A DNA stretch of 64,000 nt from Actinomycetes bacterium (GCA_025359865.1 JANYDH010000003.1:39376-103375), one strand, 5' to 3'. Shown: positions 48,370-57,078, counted from the first letter of the stretch. Numbers and translations are program-made. The notes: a model not told the origin generated them from the letters alone.

Positions 48370-48633
48370 TCAGCGGTCGGCTGACTGGCTCGTCTCGCCG
48401 TCGCCGAATGCTTGACCGAAGCATTGCTCGACCTTGGCCATCAGCCCTGGTGGAATCTCATCGGTCCGGCATTTTCGTGATACGACCATCTTGAGTTCGG
48501 CATGGAAATCGAATGCTTCGAGGCAATCGCCGCATCCACCCAGATGCGCGCGGATTGCGTGCTGGGCGTCTTCGGACAACTCGTTGTCGAGGAACGTCTG
48601 CAGTTCACGCAGGGTGTCATTGCAGTTAGCCAT
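48370..48633 (-). CDS. rsrA: Zinc-binding anti-sigma factor (RsrA-like)
   Basis: An 87-residue redox-sensing anti-sigma factor. The zinc motif HxxxCxxC is seen in [10 protein letters not shown], with an additional Cys near the N-terminus (MANCNDTL) and a late Cys (KVEQCFG). Proteins of this type hold the sigma factor until disulfide stress releases zinc. Its start overlaps the sigma gene stop by 8 bases, the standard arrangement for cognate pairs. Confidence 0.92.
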   Translation of the reverse strand: MANCNDTLRELQTFLDNELSEDAQHAIRAHLGGCGDCLEAFDFHAELKMVVSRKCRTDEIPPGLMAKVEQCFGQAFGDGETSQSADR

Positions 48634-49237
48634 GAACGGTCACCTCGATTGGGTTGTCGGCTGCCGGGTGAGCAGCAGGGGTTGCAGCAGTCAGGCCGCG
48701 TGCCTGGGCAAAGTCCATCAACATCTTTTGCATCGCTTTTCTTCCCCGATGAAGGCGAGACATGACCGTGCCGATGGGGATATCGAGCATTTCGGCGATC
48801 TCTTTGTATGAGAATCCCTCCACGTCGGCCAGCAACACGGGGATCCGAAAGTTGTGCGGCAGTTCCTCAAGGGCGGCCTTGACTTCGACGTCGGTGAACA
48901 GATCGAAGAGTTGGTCCTCTGCGCTTCGGGCGGCCTGATTGAGCGTGTCGAGTCGTCGGTACATGTACAGGTCTTCAACGTCGGCAAGTTCGGTCTCTTG
49001 CGGGCGGCGTTGTTTGGCGCGATAGGTATTGATGAAGGTGTTGGTCAAGATCCGAAACAGCCAGGCGCGCAAGTTGGTCCCGTCTTGAAACGAGCCAAAG
49101 CTGCGATACGCCCGCAGGTACGTCTCTTGTACCAGGTCTTCAGCGTCGGCACCGTTGCGTGTCATCCGCAGAGCAGCGCTGTAGAGCTGCGGTGTGTACT
49201 GCATCGCCTCGGCAGCGAAGGCTTCCCGGTCGGCCAT
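48626..49237 (-). CDS. sigR: ECF RNA polymerase sigma factor, SigR/SigH-like
   Basis: A 203-residue sigma-70 family factor of the disulfide-stress group. Region 2 is [33 protein letters not shown] and [22 protein letters not shown]; region 4 is [49 protein letters not shown] 49237 is chosen because the reading upstream overlaps the MarR gene and lacks similarity. The overlapping RsrA-like gene and the [12 protein letters not shown] segment fit SigR/SigH. Confidence 0.94.
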   Translation of the reverse strand: MADREAFAAEAMQYTPQLYSAALRMTRNGADAEDLVQETYLRAYRSFGSFQDGTNLRAWLFRILTNTFINTYRAKQRRPQETELADVEDLYMYRRLDTLNQAARSAEDQLFDLFTDVEVKAALEELPHNFRIPVLLADVEGFSYKEIAEMLDIPIGTVMSRLHRGRKAMQKMLMDFAQARGLTAATPAAHPAADNPIEVTVHG

Positions 49238-49298
49238 ATTCCTCACACTACCGACAAGCAGGTCGGCGGCATACCGAAATCTGCCGGCGTCGCTCTGT

Positions 49299-49808
49299 TC
49301 AATCGCCGACGGCCACCTGCGCCACGTAGTCATCCACGGACGCGACGAATCGTTCGAGCAGGTCGGCGAGGAGGCCGCGCTCATCGGGGGTGAACGCGTC
49401 CATGAGGTGCTTCATCAGTTCGCCGCGGCGGGCGGCTACCTCCGCATGGCGTCGGGTCCCGCTGCTGCTGATGAACACCATCACGACGCGACCGTCATCG
49501 TCGGAGGCCCTTCGGTCGGCGAGGCCGTCGATGACCAGTCGCTGCACGGCCCGCGTGGCACTCGATGGGTCGACTCGCAGCGCGTCGGCGAGGTCGCTCA
49601 TTCGCCACCCCTGCCGATTGGCGAGTAGGTCGAGGGTATCCATCTGCCCCTGCTCGAGGGCATCGTCGCCGGTACCGAGGACGAGATCGCGAAGCGCGCT
49701 CATGGATGCACCGCGGCGGATCTCGATCCAGGCGAGCCCGATCCGGACAGCGAGGTCGTACTGCGCCGGTTGGGTCAGATCGACGCGGTCACCTGGGTCG
49801 GAAGTCAT
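49299..49808 (-). CDS. MarR-family transcriptional regulator
   Basis: A 169-residue winged-helix regulator. The HTH is [58 protein letters not shown] (about 60-120), with the wing Arg-x-Asp-Arg pattern typical of MarR. ATG 49808 is 20 bp from the divergent hydrolase start at 49829, so it may control that gene. Confidence 0.92.
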   Translation of the reverse strand: MTSDPGDRVDLTQPAQYDLAVRIGLAWIEIRRGASMSALRDLVLGTGDDALEQGQMDTLDLLANRQGWRMSDLADALRVDPSSATRAVQRLVIDGLADRRASDDDGRVVMVFISSSGTRRHAEVAARRGELMKHLMDAFTPDERGLLADLLERFVASVDDYVAQVAVGD

Positions 49809-49828
49809 GCGCGCAGTAGGGTAGTGAC

Positions 49829-50545
49829 ATGGCCGATGACCAGGCTGATCGGACGACAGGCGGAGGCCCGTCCACACCTCTCGAGGCACTCGGAGTGATG
49901 GCCAGCCAGGATGTGATGCTCACGCCCGCGCTGCGCCACATCGAGATGTTCACCATGAGCGGGCTCCTCACGGTGCTCTGGCATGAACCACCCTCGGGCA
50001 CTGCGGTGCTGCCGGTGGCGATGGTGCTGTGCGGCGGAGCAATGGGCGGGCTACTCGGGCCTGCCGAAGGGCTGTACCACCGCCTTGGTGTCGAGTGGGC
50101 GACCCGCGGGGTGCCAGTGCTTCGAGTCAGTTATCGCCGGCCGAATGACCTCGATGCCTGCTGTGTTGACGTGGCTGCAGCGGTGCAACTCGCGGTCGGC
50201 GCAGGTGGCGCCGACCGGGTGGTCGTCATGGGTCACAGTTTCGGTGGTGCCGTTGCCGTACGCGTCGGCGTAGGTCTCGATGCAATGATCGCTGGTGTCG
50301 TCACGTTCGCCACCCAGTCAGCCGGATGCGAGATTGCAGGTGAACTTCGGGGTAAGCCGTTGTTGTTGTTCCACGGCGAGCGTGACGAGATCCTCGCGCC
50401 GCAGGCAAGCACGATGGTGCAGATGATCGCCGGCGGCGGAGACGTGGTGATCCTGCCCGGTGACGGTCATCTGTTGGCCAAGAGCGGCGACGCGCTGTGG
50501 GAACGACTGGAGGCGTGGCTTCCCGAGGTGCTCGGCCTGGCGTGA
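49829..50545 (+). CDS. Alpha/beta hydrolase (dienelactone-hydrolase-like)
   Basis: A 238-residue hydrolase. Nucleophile elbow GHSFGG, acid in GERDEILAP and His in GDGHLLA form the triad. The early VLCGGAMGGLLGPAEGLYHRL and YRRPNDLDACCVDVAAAV segments match the actinobacterial group often annotated as dienelactone-hydrolase-like. It diverges from the MarR gene. Confidence 0.88.
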   Translation: MADDQADRTTGGGPSTPLEALGVMASQDVMLTPALRHIEMFTMSGLLTVLWHEPPSGTAVLPVAMVLCGGAMGGLLGPAEGLYHRLGVEWATRGVPVLRVSYRRPNDLDACCVDVAAAVQLAVGAGGADRVVVMGHSFGGAVAVRVGVGLDAMIAGVVTFATQSAGCEIAGELRGKPLLLFHGERDEILAPQASTMVQMIAGGGDVVILPGDGHLLAKSGDALWERLEAWLPEVLGLA

Positions 50546-50547
50546 GG

Positions 50548-50955
50548 TCAGCCTGGCGGGCTGCACACCTCGAGCTCCATGCCGTCGATGTCTCGAAAGA
50601 AAAGTGACCACTCGCTGCCGAGCATCTGGATCTCGCCGACGTGGGCGCCAGCAGCAACCAATCGCTCGCGAACCGACATAAGCGTGGCAAGGGAGTCGAC
50701 TGCGAGTCCGAAATGGTCGATCGCCCCGCGGTGGGCCAAGCTTTTCCGCTCGCCGATGATCTCGTCGGCCGACACTTCGAACACATTCAACGCGGCCCCG
50801 CCGCCGAGGTCGATGATTGCCATACGCCTGTGGTCGTCGCGTGCCGGAGTCTCGGACGTGACGTCGGCACCGAACGCGTTGCGATAGAACTCGATGAGCC
50901 GGTCGAGGTCGGCAGTCAGCGTGGCGACATGGTTGAACCCAGACGTGATCGACAT
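50548..50955 (-). CDS. VOC (glyoxalase/dioxygenase) superfamily protein
   Basis: A 135-residue vicinal-oxygen-chelate fold protein. The two beta-alpha-beta modules read FNHVATLTADLDRLIEFYRNAFGADV and IDHFGLAVDSLATLMSVRERLVAAG, and candidate metal ligands are His9, His82 and Glu at the C-terminus (DGMELEV). The reaction is unknown; it could be a lyase, a dioxygenase or a binding protein. Confidence 0.9.
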   Translation of the reverse strand: MSITSGFNHVATLTADLDRLIEFYRNAFGADVTSETPARDDHRRMAIIDLGGGAALNVFEVSADEIIGERKSLAHRGAIDHFGLAVDSLATLMSVRERLVAAGAHVGEIQMLGSEWSLFFRDIDGMELEVCSPPG

Positions 50956-51009
50956 GGCTTCCTCCTTGGGAATGTCGGCAACCTACCTCTTGCCGGGCGA
51001 TTTGGTGGC

Positions 51010-52188
51010 CTATGAACCAAGGCTGTGGTAGGCGGCGCGCAAGATCGTATGGGCGCGGTCATCGCCGACGGTTCCCTCGCCCATGCGGTTCATCACGTAG
51101 GCCATCGTCATTCCGGCATCGACGTCATTGACCACCAACGAGCCACCCCATCCACCCCAGTAACAGACCCGGGCGTTCGGACTGATCGGGTTGCGGGGCG
51201 AGTTGAGGCCGTAGCCGATACCGAACGTGACCCCGATCCCGAGGACGAGATCTCGGCCAGCGGCTTGAACGTCGAAGATCCGCTCGATGACGTCCTTGCT
51301 GAGCAGGTCGACACCCCCCACCGATCCGCCTGCTGAGACCACCGACTGGGCCAAGGCAACGCTGCGCGCATTGCCATGCCCGCCTGCGGCCGGGATCTCG
51401 GCGCGTCGCCATGGAAGCTCCCAGGACTGCTCGGCACGCAGCCGCGGATTGGCAGCTCGGTAGGCGACCCCGTCGCGATGTGGCTCTACCTCGCTACTCC
51501 TGTCGCTACTCGCATCGCTGTTTGCGCCGTCACGCTCGAAGACCAACGGTGCGGCGGGGATGACGAGCGCGACCCGGTGGTCGTGTTCTGGAGCGAGGCC
51601 GATGTGGAAGTCGGCACCGAGCGGTCCGGCGATCTCCTCGGCGAAGAATCGTCCGACGGATCGACCGTCGACGCGCCGGACCACCTCGCCGACGAGGTTG
51701 CCTTGCGTCACGGCGTGATACCCGGATTTGGAGCCCGGCTCCCACCAGGTTTTCTGATCGGCGAGTAGTGCCGTAACTTTGTCCCAGTCGTACAGGTCGG
51801 TACTGTCGAGACGCTGGTCCCACCCCGGCAGGCCCGCGGTGTGCGAGAGCAGATGCCGCACCAGCACATTGCTCTTGCCAGCTGCGCCGAACTCGGGCCA
51901 GTACCGCTCGACCGGCGCGTCGACGTCGACGAGACCCCGGCCAGCTAGGACGAGCAGTGACAGGCACGTCATCGTCTTCGTCGTCGAAAAGACGTTGATG
52001 ATGGTGTCGCGTTCCCACGGTGTCGTCTGGGCGGTGTCCTGATAGCCGCCCCAGAGATCGACCACGAGTTCACCACCGATGGTGACAGCGACCGATGCGC
52101 CGATGTCGCCGCTGTGTTCGAAGTTCGTAGCAAAGGCATCCTTCACCGCTGCGAACCGTGCGTCGCATTGCCCGCTAATGTCCACCAT
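51010..52188 (-). CDS. Beta-lactamase-fold serine hydrolase (EstB/class C-like esterase)
   Basis: A 392-residue serine hydrolase of the beta-lactamase/transpeptidase-like family. The SxxK motif is FSTTKTMT, the Tyr motif YHAVTQG (YxN-like), and the Trp-rich CYWGGWGGSLVVND replaces the HxG/KTG block. This is the pattern of EstB-like esterases, not of drug-inactivating beta-lactamases. ATG 52188 has AAGGGGG upstream. A frame open to 52371 runs into the repeat element and is not real. A Ser-Asp stretch sits near residues 225-240. Confidence 0.9.
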   Translation of the reverse strand: MVDISGQCDARFAAVKDAFATNFEHSGDIGASVAVTIGGELVVDLWGGYQDTAQTTPWERDTIINVFSTTKTMTCLSLLVLAGRGLVDVDAPVERYWPEFGAAGKSNVLVRHLLSHTAGLPGWDQRLDSTDLYDWDKVTALLADQKTWWEPGSKSGYHAVTQGNLVGEVVRRVDGRSVGRFFAEEIAGPLGADFHIGLAPEHDHRVALVIPAAPLVFERDGANSDASSDRSSEVEPHRDGVAYRAANPRLRAEQSWELPWRRAEIPAAGGHGNARSVALAQSVVSAGGSVGGVDLLSKDVIERIFDVQAAGRDLVLGIGVTFGIGYGLNSPRNPISPNARVCYWGGWGGSLVVNDVDAGMTMAYVMNRMGEGTVGDDRAHTILRAAYHSLGS

Positions 52189-52267
52189 CGCGCCCCCTTG
52201 AATCATCGGCGCAAAGGTACACCTCTCCATAACGCGTCGCCATCGATCGGGGCCCACGCTTCGGGCC

Positions 52268-52310
52268 GACCTTTGGCGTTGGGTTGTCGTCAGCAGGCTG
52301 TCGCAGAATG
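52268..52310 (+). repeat. 43-bp end sequence, copy 3 (left end of element)
   Basis: Runs from GACCTTTGGCG to GTCGCAGAATG; one base differs from the other copies in the terminal AAAATG. It is the left inverted end of the 52-kb element. Confidence 0.85.
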
Positions 52311-52467
52311 TTGTGTGGTGGTGTGGGGGGTGAGGTTGGCCGTCTGGTCGTGTTGTCGGCAACGGTGTCACGGTTGTTGCTGAACTCGTGGTTGTGCCGC
52401 CGAAGTCGGCTCAACATCGGCGACTGACAGCCCGCCCGCCGGGCCTACCCGCTGTTGCGGTGCTAAG

Positions 52468-52590
52468 TCGCGTCGAGTTATCGGCGCTGGCGACATGAAA
52501 GTCGACGCGATCCTGCCCGCTACGCCTTTCTGGGAGGAGTCGCGTCGAGTTATCGGGGCTAGCGACATGAAAGTCGACGCGATCCTGCCC
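52468..52590 (-). repeat. Two 72-bp hairpin units (inverted relative to 11.9 kb)
   Basis: The arms TCGCGTCGAGTTATCG (52468 and 52540 regions, 72 bp apart) face CATGAAAGTCGACGCGA on the other side of a short loop. The unit size and hairpin layout equal those at 11977-12120, in reverse orientation. One arm reads GTCGAC rather than GTCGAG, so the pairing has a mismatch in both units. Confidence 0.85.
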
Positions 52591-52674
52591 GCACAGCCGT
52601 CGTGGTCGCTGATCCAGACTTCCACTACGCCCGCCTGTCATGCAACGAACGTTCACGCTGCAGCGCGACCGCAC

Positions 52675-52722
52675 GGCCGGGATCGGGATCGGGGTCGGGA
52701 TTGGGATTGGGATTGGGATGGG
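52675..52722 (-). repeat. CCCGRY/CCCAAT hexamer array 3
   Basis: About eight hexamers read on the minus strand as CCCCAT, CCCAAT three times, CCCGAC, CCCGAT twice and CCCGGC. It has the same position as the arrays at 11593 and 11830 but with more divergence. Confidence 0.88.
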
Positions 52723-52741
52723 GTACCGCCAACCCCACCCG

Positions 52742-52784
52742 CATTTTGCGACAACCTGTCAATGACAGCCCAACGCCAAAAGTC
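52742..52784 (-). repeat. 43-bp end sequence, copy 4 (right end of element)
   Basis: On the minus strand it reads from GACTTTTGGCG to GTCGCAAAATG, and is followed by GCGGGTGGGGTTGGCGG exactly as copy 1 at 11574. It forms the right inverted end of the 52-kb element. Confidence 0.85.
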
Positions 52785-52816
52785 AGCGATTTTCTGACTA
52801 TCCCGAGACCGCACCA

Positions 52817-53656
52817 CTATTTTAGGAATCGCGACGTGGTGTTGTCGGCCAGCACCTTTCCGCCCGTCTGGCATGTAGGGCAGTACGCCACCGTGTATCC
52901 GCTGTAGGTCACGGCTCGGATGATGTCCGCGCATGCGGGGCAAGCCTGTCCGCTTCGGCCGTGCACCGCTCCCGGGCGGTCGGTCGACGAACTCATGTCG
53001 ATCCGAGTGCGTTCATAGGCGAGACCATCGTCGAGAGCGTCGGCCATTGCGGCATGGACTGCGGCCGCGCCCGAATTGCCCAGTTTGCCCGTCATCACGA
53101 ACGGAGACAGCTTTGCCCGGTAGCAAATCTCGTTCGCCAGCATTCGGCCGAGCCCACTGATCTTGTGCTGATCGCGCAGGAACCCATGCAACCGCATGTT
53201 GGTGCTACTGAACGCAGCGGCCAGTTCATGTACGCCGATCGAAAGTGCGTCGGGGCCGAGCCGATCGAGCGGGGAGACGTCCAGTCCGCCTGCAGTGGAG
53301 ATGCACCACACACCCGCCCGTCGTTCCTTTCCAGCTTCGGTGAGCAGCAGCGCGGTCCCTTCAGCGAACACCAATCGTGCCTGACCGTTGCGCGGCTTCG
53401 GTGCCTGCTTCTCATCGACAAGCAGGCGGCCCCCTTGCATCAGGTGGATCACGAACGTGATTGGTTCGAACTGCACCAGTAGGTACTTTCCGCGTCGCCC
53501 GACGTGTTCGAGCGGCAGCCCGTAGGCCTCGTCCGGGCGTGGCACGGCGGTCTTCAGCGCCGTGAAGTTGAACGGCTCGAAGCGCTGCAGCACTGCTCCA
53601 CGGAACTGTTCGGTCAGACGCTCGGCGTGCGCTTGAACTTCAGGGAGCTCGGGCAT
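52817..53656 (-). CDS. Fpg/Nei-family DNA glycosylase
   Basis: A 279-residue base-excision repair enzyme with bifunctional glycosylase/AP-lyase chemistry. The N-terminus MPELPEV supplies the catalytic Pro2 and Glu3, followed by a conserved beta-sandwich Lys, the helix-two-turn-helix (GLGRMLANEICYRAKLSPF) and a C-terminal zinc finger CPAC-x18-CPTC. Whether it prefers oxidised purines (Fpg) or pyrimidines (Nei) cannot be decided here. It is 18 bp downstream of the SCP2-like gene. Confidence 0.93.
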   Translation of the reverse strand: MPELPEVQAHAERLTEQFRGAVLQRFEPFNFTALKTAVPRPDEAYGLPLEHVGRRGKYLLVQFEPITFVIHLMQGGRLLVDEKQAPKPRNGQARLVFAEGTALLLTEAGKERRAGVWCISTAGGLDVSPLDRLGPDALSIGVHELAAAFSSTNMRLHGFLRDQHKISGLGRMLANEICYRAKLSPFVMTGKLGNSGAAAVHAAMADALDDGLAYERTRIDMSSSTDRPGAVHGRSGQACPACADIIRAVTYSGYTVAYCPTCQTGGKVLADNTTSRFLK

Positions 53657-53674
53657 GACAGGGACCGACCTGCT

Positions 53675-54067
53675 CTAGCGGTACTCCGTGCGCCGGCGAA
53701 CCGTGGCGAACACGGCATCGAGCGCACCGAACACTGCCTGGGATTCGATCAGTTTCTGTTGGTCGCCGCTGAGCAGGATCCGCCCGCTGATGAATGCCTC
53801 CTGGGCGCTCAGCTCGCCTGTTGCGACCCCGACGGCGGTGTCCCAATCCTGTTGCATGCGAACATCCTCGGGAAACGCAGCCCCCGCCCCGAACGAGGCC
53901 ACGCCGCCGCCGACGTTGAGATGATAGGTGACGTCACCCTCGGGCCCGCCGGTGACGAGTTGGGTGACGCCGATCCGGTGCAGAGCAGACAATGCGCCGA
54001 GGCGTTCGCTCGTCGCGACCTCGGCCGAGAGCGCGTCGATCCATTCGAGACTGAGATAGCGGACCAT
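53675..54067 (-). CDS. SCP2-sterol-transfer-like small protein
   Basis: A 130-residue protein with the strand-helix pattern of an SCP2 lipid-binding domain: VTYHLNVGGGVASFGAGAAFPEDVRMQQDWDTAVGVATGELSAQEAFISGRILLSGDQQKLIE, where the A-E-A-F-ISG-R-ILLSGD part is the usual C-terminal signature. It probably binds a lipid or acyl-CoA. It is upstream of the glycosylase gene on the same strand and diverges from the swivel-domain gene 21 bp away. Confidence 0.8.
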   Translation of the reverse strand: MVRYLSLEWIDALSAEVATSERLGALSALHRIGVTQLVTGGPEGDVTYHLNVGGGVASFGAGAAFPEDVRMQQDWDTAVGVATGELSAQEAFISGRILLSGDQQKLIESQAVFGALDAVFATVRRRTEYR

Positions 54068-54088
54068 TGCCGCCTAGTCTGCCTGATC

Positions 54089-54451
54089 GTGGACGATTCT
54101 GAACCCCTCGACGTCATCGGCAGCGGTGCCAAAGTGTTCGATGCGCCTCCAGTACGCGGGAGGTTTCTCGCGGTCGAGACCCCCGATGACGTGCTCGAGC
54201 TGATGGACAACGGCGCGGAAGGTGTCATCGCCCTCGTCCGTGATGCTGGTGCGACCTTCCTCGCGCCGATCTACCACGAACTGGCGGGCGTGATCTGTAC
54301 CGGTGGCACCCCGCGAAGCCACATCGGCATCGTCAGCCGTGAGTTCCAGGTGCCGTGTGTGATGGCGGCCTCGTTCGCGGCCGACGAACCCGCAGCTGGG
54401 TCCACAGTGGAGCTGGACTGCAGCGGCGAGGAAGGGATCATCCGTGGCTGA
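54089..54451 (+). CDS. Stand-alone PEP-utilising-enzyme swivelling (phosphohistidine) domain
   Basis: A 120-residue protein consisting only of the mobile phosphohistidine domain of PEP-utilising enzymes. The signature is CTGGTPRSHIGIVSREFQVPCVMA, with the His acceptor in SHI, and EGVIALVRDAGATFLAPIYHELAGV before it. Normally this domain is fused to ATP-grasp and PEP-binding domains (PPDK, PpsA, rifampin phosphotransferase); here neither is encoded nearby. GTG 54089 opens a tight operon; its stop overlaps the next start by 8 bases. Confidence 0.85.
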   Translation: MDDSEPLDVIGSGAKVFDAPPVRGRFLAVETPDDVLELMDNGAEGVIALVRDAGATFLAPIYHELAGVICTGGTPRSHIGIVSREFQVPCVMAASFAADEPAAGSTVELDCSGEEGIIRG

Positions 54452-55586
54452 CCAGCGCGACGACAACAGGTATCACGCGTTACGTCGTGACAAGGTCGAC
54501 GAGTACATTGCGTATCACTCGGACATTTCGCGCCAACTCACTGCTGAGCGCACGTCGTTGGAAAGCAAGCTGATCCCCGTCAGCGCGTACATCATCGTGT
54601 CGTGCATCGAGGCGCTGCTGCGCTACCCGGAGATGATGAACACGATCGACGCGGCACTGCCGGCTGAAGAGATCGGTCGGCGCGCCCGGCGGCCTGGTTG
54701 CCGAGTCAACACCGTGCATCTCTGGAGTATCGCCAACCTGCCACTTGTCGGTCGTAAGGTGCTCGAACTGGTCGATCCGGCGAAGGCGCACGACGTGTCG
54801 GCGTTGGCAACCATCGCCGACTTCTGGGAGCGGGCGGCGGTGGGCTTTCGTGGCGACGGTACTCGTCAGGCATCGGACACGAACTACGTCAAACCGTACG
54901 AATCCACCATCGTCGATGCCCTTCTCGTCGGGGTACACGAGGTCGATGATCAACAACGGGTCGCGATCAAGAAGCTCAACGCCACGCTCATCAGCTACTT
55001 GTTCCTGCTGTACTTCGACACCCGGGTCGGCACCGGCGACAGTGGCCCCTATGAATTGCCCGATGGTCGAATCATGCTCGTCCGCGACTACTACCAACTG
55101 TCGTCCAGCGACTTTCCGTGGAGCACGGTGGCGGCCGGTGTGCCGTACCAGAACCTCACCGCTGCGTTCGTGCTCGACGGCGTCACCATCGACCGGATCA
55201 CCGACTTCGGAACCAGCAACACCACACCGGAGGACTATCTCGATCACGTCGTCGGTTTCGCATTGTTCACCGCGCACCCGGTCACCGGAACCCTGACCCG
55301 GGTTGGCCTGCACGAGATCGACGCGATCGTCGGTGAGGTGCGAACTGCGCAGTCGGCGCACTATCGCAACATCGCCAAGATGACCAGAGATGAAAAGATT
55401 CAGGCGGGTGCTTACGTGTACTTCAGCTTCCTCCGCCCGTTTGCCGTCGAGGCCGGGGTGCACGACCAACTCGACTGGACCGTGCCCCGAGACATCGACC
55501 CCGTTTTGTATGAAATGGTCGCAGCGATGGAGGGCGACAACTCTGGCGTGGGTGACGACGGGCCGTACTACGCGCCGCTGCCGTGA
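54444..55586 (+). CDS. Uncharacterised 380-residue protein of the swivel-domain operon
   Basis: The frame starts with GTG 54444 inside the stop of the swivel gene. The product is largely helical at the N-terminus (a charged helix DKVDEYIAYHSDISRQLTAERTSLESKL), then mixed. It has a central LISYLFLLYFDTRVGTGDSGPYELPDGR segment and a C-terminal IDPVLYEMVAAMEGDNSG tail. I recognise no known domain, no signal peptide and no membrane helix. Its overlap with a phosphohistidine domain gene suggests it may be a partner or acceptor, but this is only inference. Confidence 0.7.
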   Translation: MADQRDDNRYHALRRDKVDEYIAYHSDISRQLTAERTSLESKLIPVSAYIIVSCIEALLRYPEMMNTIDAALPAEEIGRRARRPGCRVNTVHLWSIANLPLVGRKVLELVDPAKAHDVSALATIADFWERAAVGFRGDGTRQASDTNYVKPYESTIVDALLVGVHEVDDQQRVAIKKLNATLISYLFLLYFDTRVGTGDSGPYELPDGRIMLVRDYYQLSSSDFPWSTVAAGVPYQNLTAAFVLDGVTIDRITDFGTSNTTPEDYLDHVVGFALFTAHPVTGTLTRVGLHEIDAIVGEVRTAQSAHYRNIAKMTRDEKIQAGAYVYFSFLRPFAVEAGVHDQLDWTVPRDIDPVLYEMVAAMEGDNSGVGDDGPYYAPLP

Positions 55587-56272
55587 ATCAAACCGTTGGC
55601 GGCACTGATGGGGGGTTCGTCGATGCCGACGAGGCGCGCCACGACGAAGTAGCCGTCGAATCCTGGTGGTGGTGGGCAAGGTCGCGCGTTTCGGGCGGCG
55701 ATGAGGCGGCCATCGGGGTGTTCGTCGGTCTCGAACTGAGGGGTACCCGCTTCGACTACTGGGCCGGTCTCGTGCGTGAAGGTCAGCCCTATCTGTACGT
55801 CGAAGAACTCGACGGGACGGGCCTGCGCCGCGATCTGGAGATCAAGCCGGCCGAGATGTGGGCCGACCATGCATGTGATGTGCCGTTCGTCCAATGGAGT
55901 CTCGGTAACGAAGCACATGGGGTACTCCTCGACGACCCGACCGAGGCATGGCGTCGCGCCCATGGCGTTGTCGTCCCGGTGACGTTCGATATCGAGTGGT
56001 ACGCCGCTGCGCCGCCGCTGGCGCTGGATCTCGTTACGGGGGCGACTGGGTATCGGCAACTGGGCGAGGTCGATGTGCAGATCGAACTGTCCGAGGGAAT
56101 CGTCGCATTTGCCGGCCCCGGTGAGCGGGTGCATGCGTGGGGTGCCCCGTACGTGCCACGATCGTTCGCGATGCCTACCGACCACCGCGGCCTCCGTGCC
56201 CCCTACCGCCGAACCGACGGCACGTACGTCGATCAGGTACTGACCGACGCCGGCTGGTGGATGAGCGCATGA
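55583..56272 (+). CDS. Uncharacterised beta-rich protein of the swivel-domain operon
   Basis: A 229-residue protein starting with GTG 55583, overlapping the previous stop by 4 bases (GTGA). It is rich in Trp and beta strands (ESWWWWARSRVS, FDIEWYAAAP, RVHAWGAPYVPRSFAMP), reminiscent of a lipocalin- or AttH-like barrel that binds a hydrophobic ligand. This is a weak comparison. No signal peptide is seen. Confidence 0.65.
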   Translation: MNQTVGGTDGGFVDADEARHDEVAVESWWWWARSRVSGGDEAAIGVFVGLELRGTRFDYWAGLVREGQPYLYVEELDGTGLRRDLEIKPAEMWADHACDVPFVQWSLGNEAHGVLLDDPTEAWRRAHGVVVPVTFDIEWYAAAPPLALDLVTGATGYRQLGEVDVQIELSEGIVAFAGPGERVHAWGAPYVPRSFAMPTDHRGLRAPYRRTDGTYVDQVLTDAGWWMSA

Positions 56273-57078
56273 CCAGAGACATTCTCAACGAGTTCGATCA
56301 ACAGCGCCGCCGCCCCGCCTATCCCGACGTGCCTGTCGTCATCGGCATGGTGATCGAAGACCGTGCGAGCCAGTTTTGTGGCGACGTGGTGAAGATCTCG
56401 TTCGAGGCAGTCACCTTGCGCGACCGGTTGGGAAACCACCGGCACTTTCGCTACAAACCGGGCGGTTTCCTGCTCGGGGGACGACCTGTCTCACTGGTTC
56501 GCACGGCCGCCAGCGCAGCACCGGTCGCCCCACGGGTCACCAACAGTGGCTCGGTTGCCTCGTTGGCACCGGTCCGGGCGCAGATCGCCAAGGCGAGCCG
56601 CATCTGGGTCGAAGGCAAGCATGACGCCGAACTCGTCGAGCACGTCTGGGGTGACGATCTACGCGAGGCCGGAATCGTGGTCGAACCGCTGCACGGGCTC
56701 GACGATCTCGTCGGTGCTGTGGCCGACTTCGGGCCGGGCCCGCAACGGCGGTTGGGAGTGTTGGTCGACCATCTCGTGGCTGGCTCAAAAGAACAACGCT
56801 TGGCGCAACAGGTCAGCGGACCGTCTGTGCTGGTGACCGGCCACCCGTTCATCGACGTGTGGGAGGGTGTGTGGCCGAAGCTGCTCGGTCTCGATGCCTG
56901 GCCCACTGTGCCACGCGGACAGCCGTGGAAGGAGGGAATCTGTGCCGCGCTCGGCGCCGATCCGCTAACGTTCTGGCCGCGGCTGCGGGCCAAGGTTCGC
57001 TCATTTGCCGATCTGCGTCCCGAGTTGGTCGGTGCCGTCGAGCAACTGATCGACTTTGTGGCACCGCCGGAGCCGTAA
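56269..57078 (+). CDS. DUF3097-family protein
   Basis: A 269-residue member of the actinobacterial DUF3097 family. The ATG at 56269 overlaps the previous stop by 4 bases (ATGA). A central block RIWVEGKHDAELVEHVWGDDLREAGIVVEPLHGLDDL resembles a TOPRIM-type EGxxD motif, and the family is generally uncharacterised. It closes the four-gene operon; a nucleic-acid-related role would fit the TOPRIM-like block. Confidence 0.85.
   Translation: MTRDILNEFDQQRRRPAYPDVPVVIGMVIEDRASQFCGDVVKISFEAVTLRDRLGNHRHFRYKPGGFLLGGRPVSLVRTAASAAPVAPRVTNSGSVASLAPVRAQIAKASRIWVEGKHDAELVEHVWGDDLREAGIVVEPLHGLDDLVGAVADFGPGPQRRLGVLVDHLVAGSKEQRLAQQVSGPSVLVTGHPFIDVWEGVWPKLLGLDAWPTVPRGQPWKEGICAALGADPLTFWPRLRAKVRSFADLRPELVGAVEQLIDFVAPPEP

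Larger units (their letters stand above)
52268..52784. mobile_element. MITE-like composite element with 43-bp inverted ends
   Basis: The 43-bp end sequence is present in direct orientation at 52268-52310 and inverted at 52742-52784, enclosing 431 bp. Within, reading from the right end: a hexamer array (52675-52722), the roughly 90-bp spacer also found at 11.6 kb, two 72-bp hairpin units (52468-52590), and about 130 bp not shared with the 11-kb locus. There is no transposase. The inverted ends suggest a non-autonomous mobile element; target-site duplications were not identifiable by eye. Confidence 0.6.
52189..52816. other. Non-coding region with composite repeat element
   Basis: The 628-bp gap between the serine hydrolase and the glycosylase gene has no credible gene. 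It is mostly the 52268-52784 composite element; the remainder on either side shows nothing notable. Confidence 0.8.

Noticed and set aside
51010..52371. Drug-resistance beta-lactamase
   Set aside because: The third motif is Trp/Gly-rich rather than KTG and the overall pattern is that of EstB-like esterases.
53504..54451. 315-codon frame as one gene
   Set aside because: Only the part from GTG 54089 has family signature; the upstream part is antisense to the glycosylase and SCP2-like genes.
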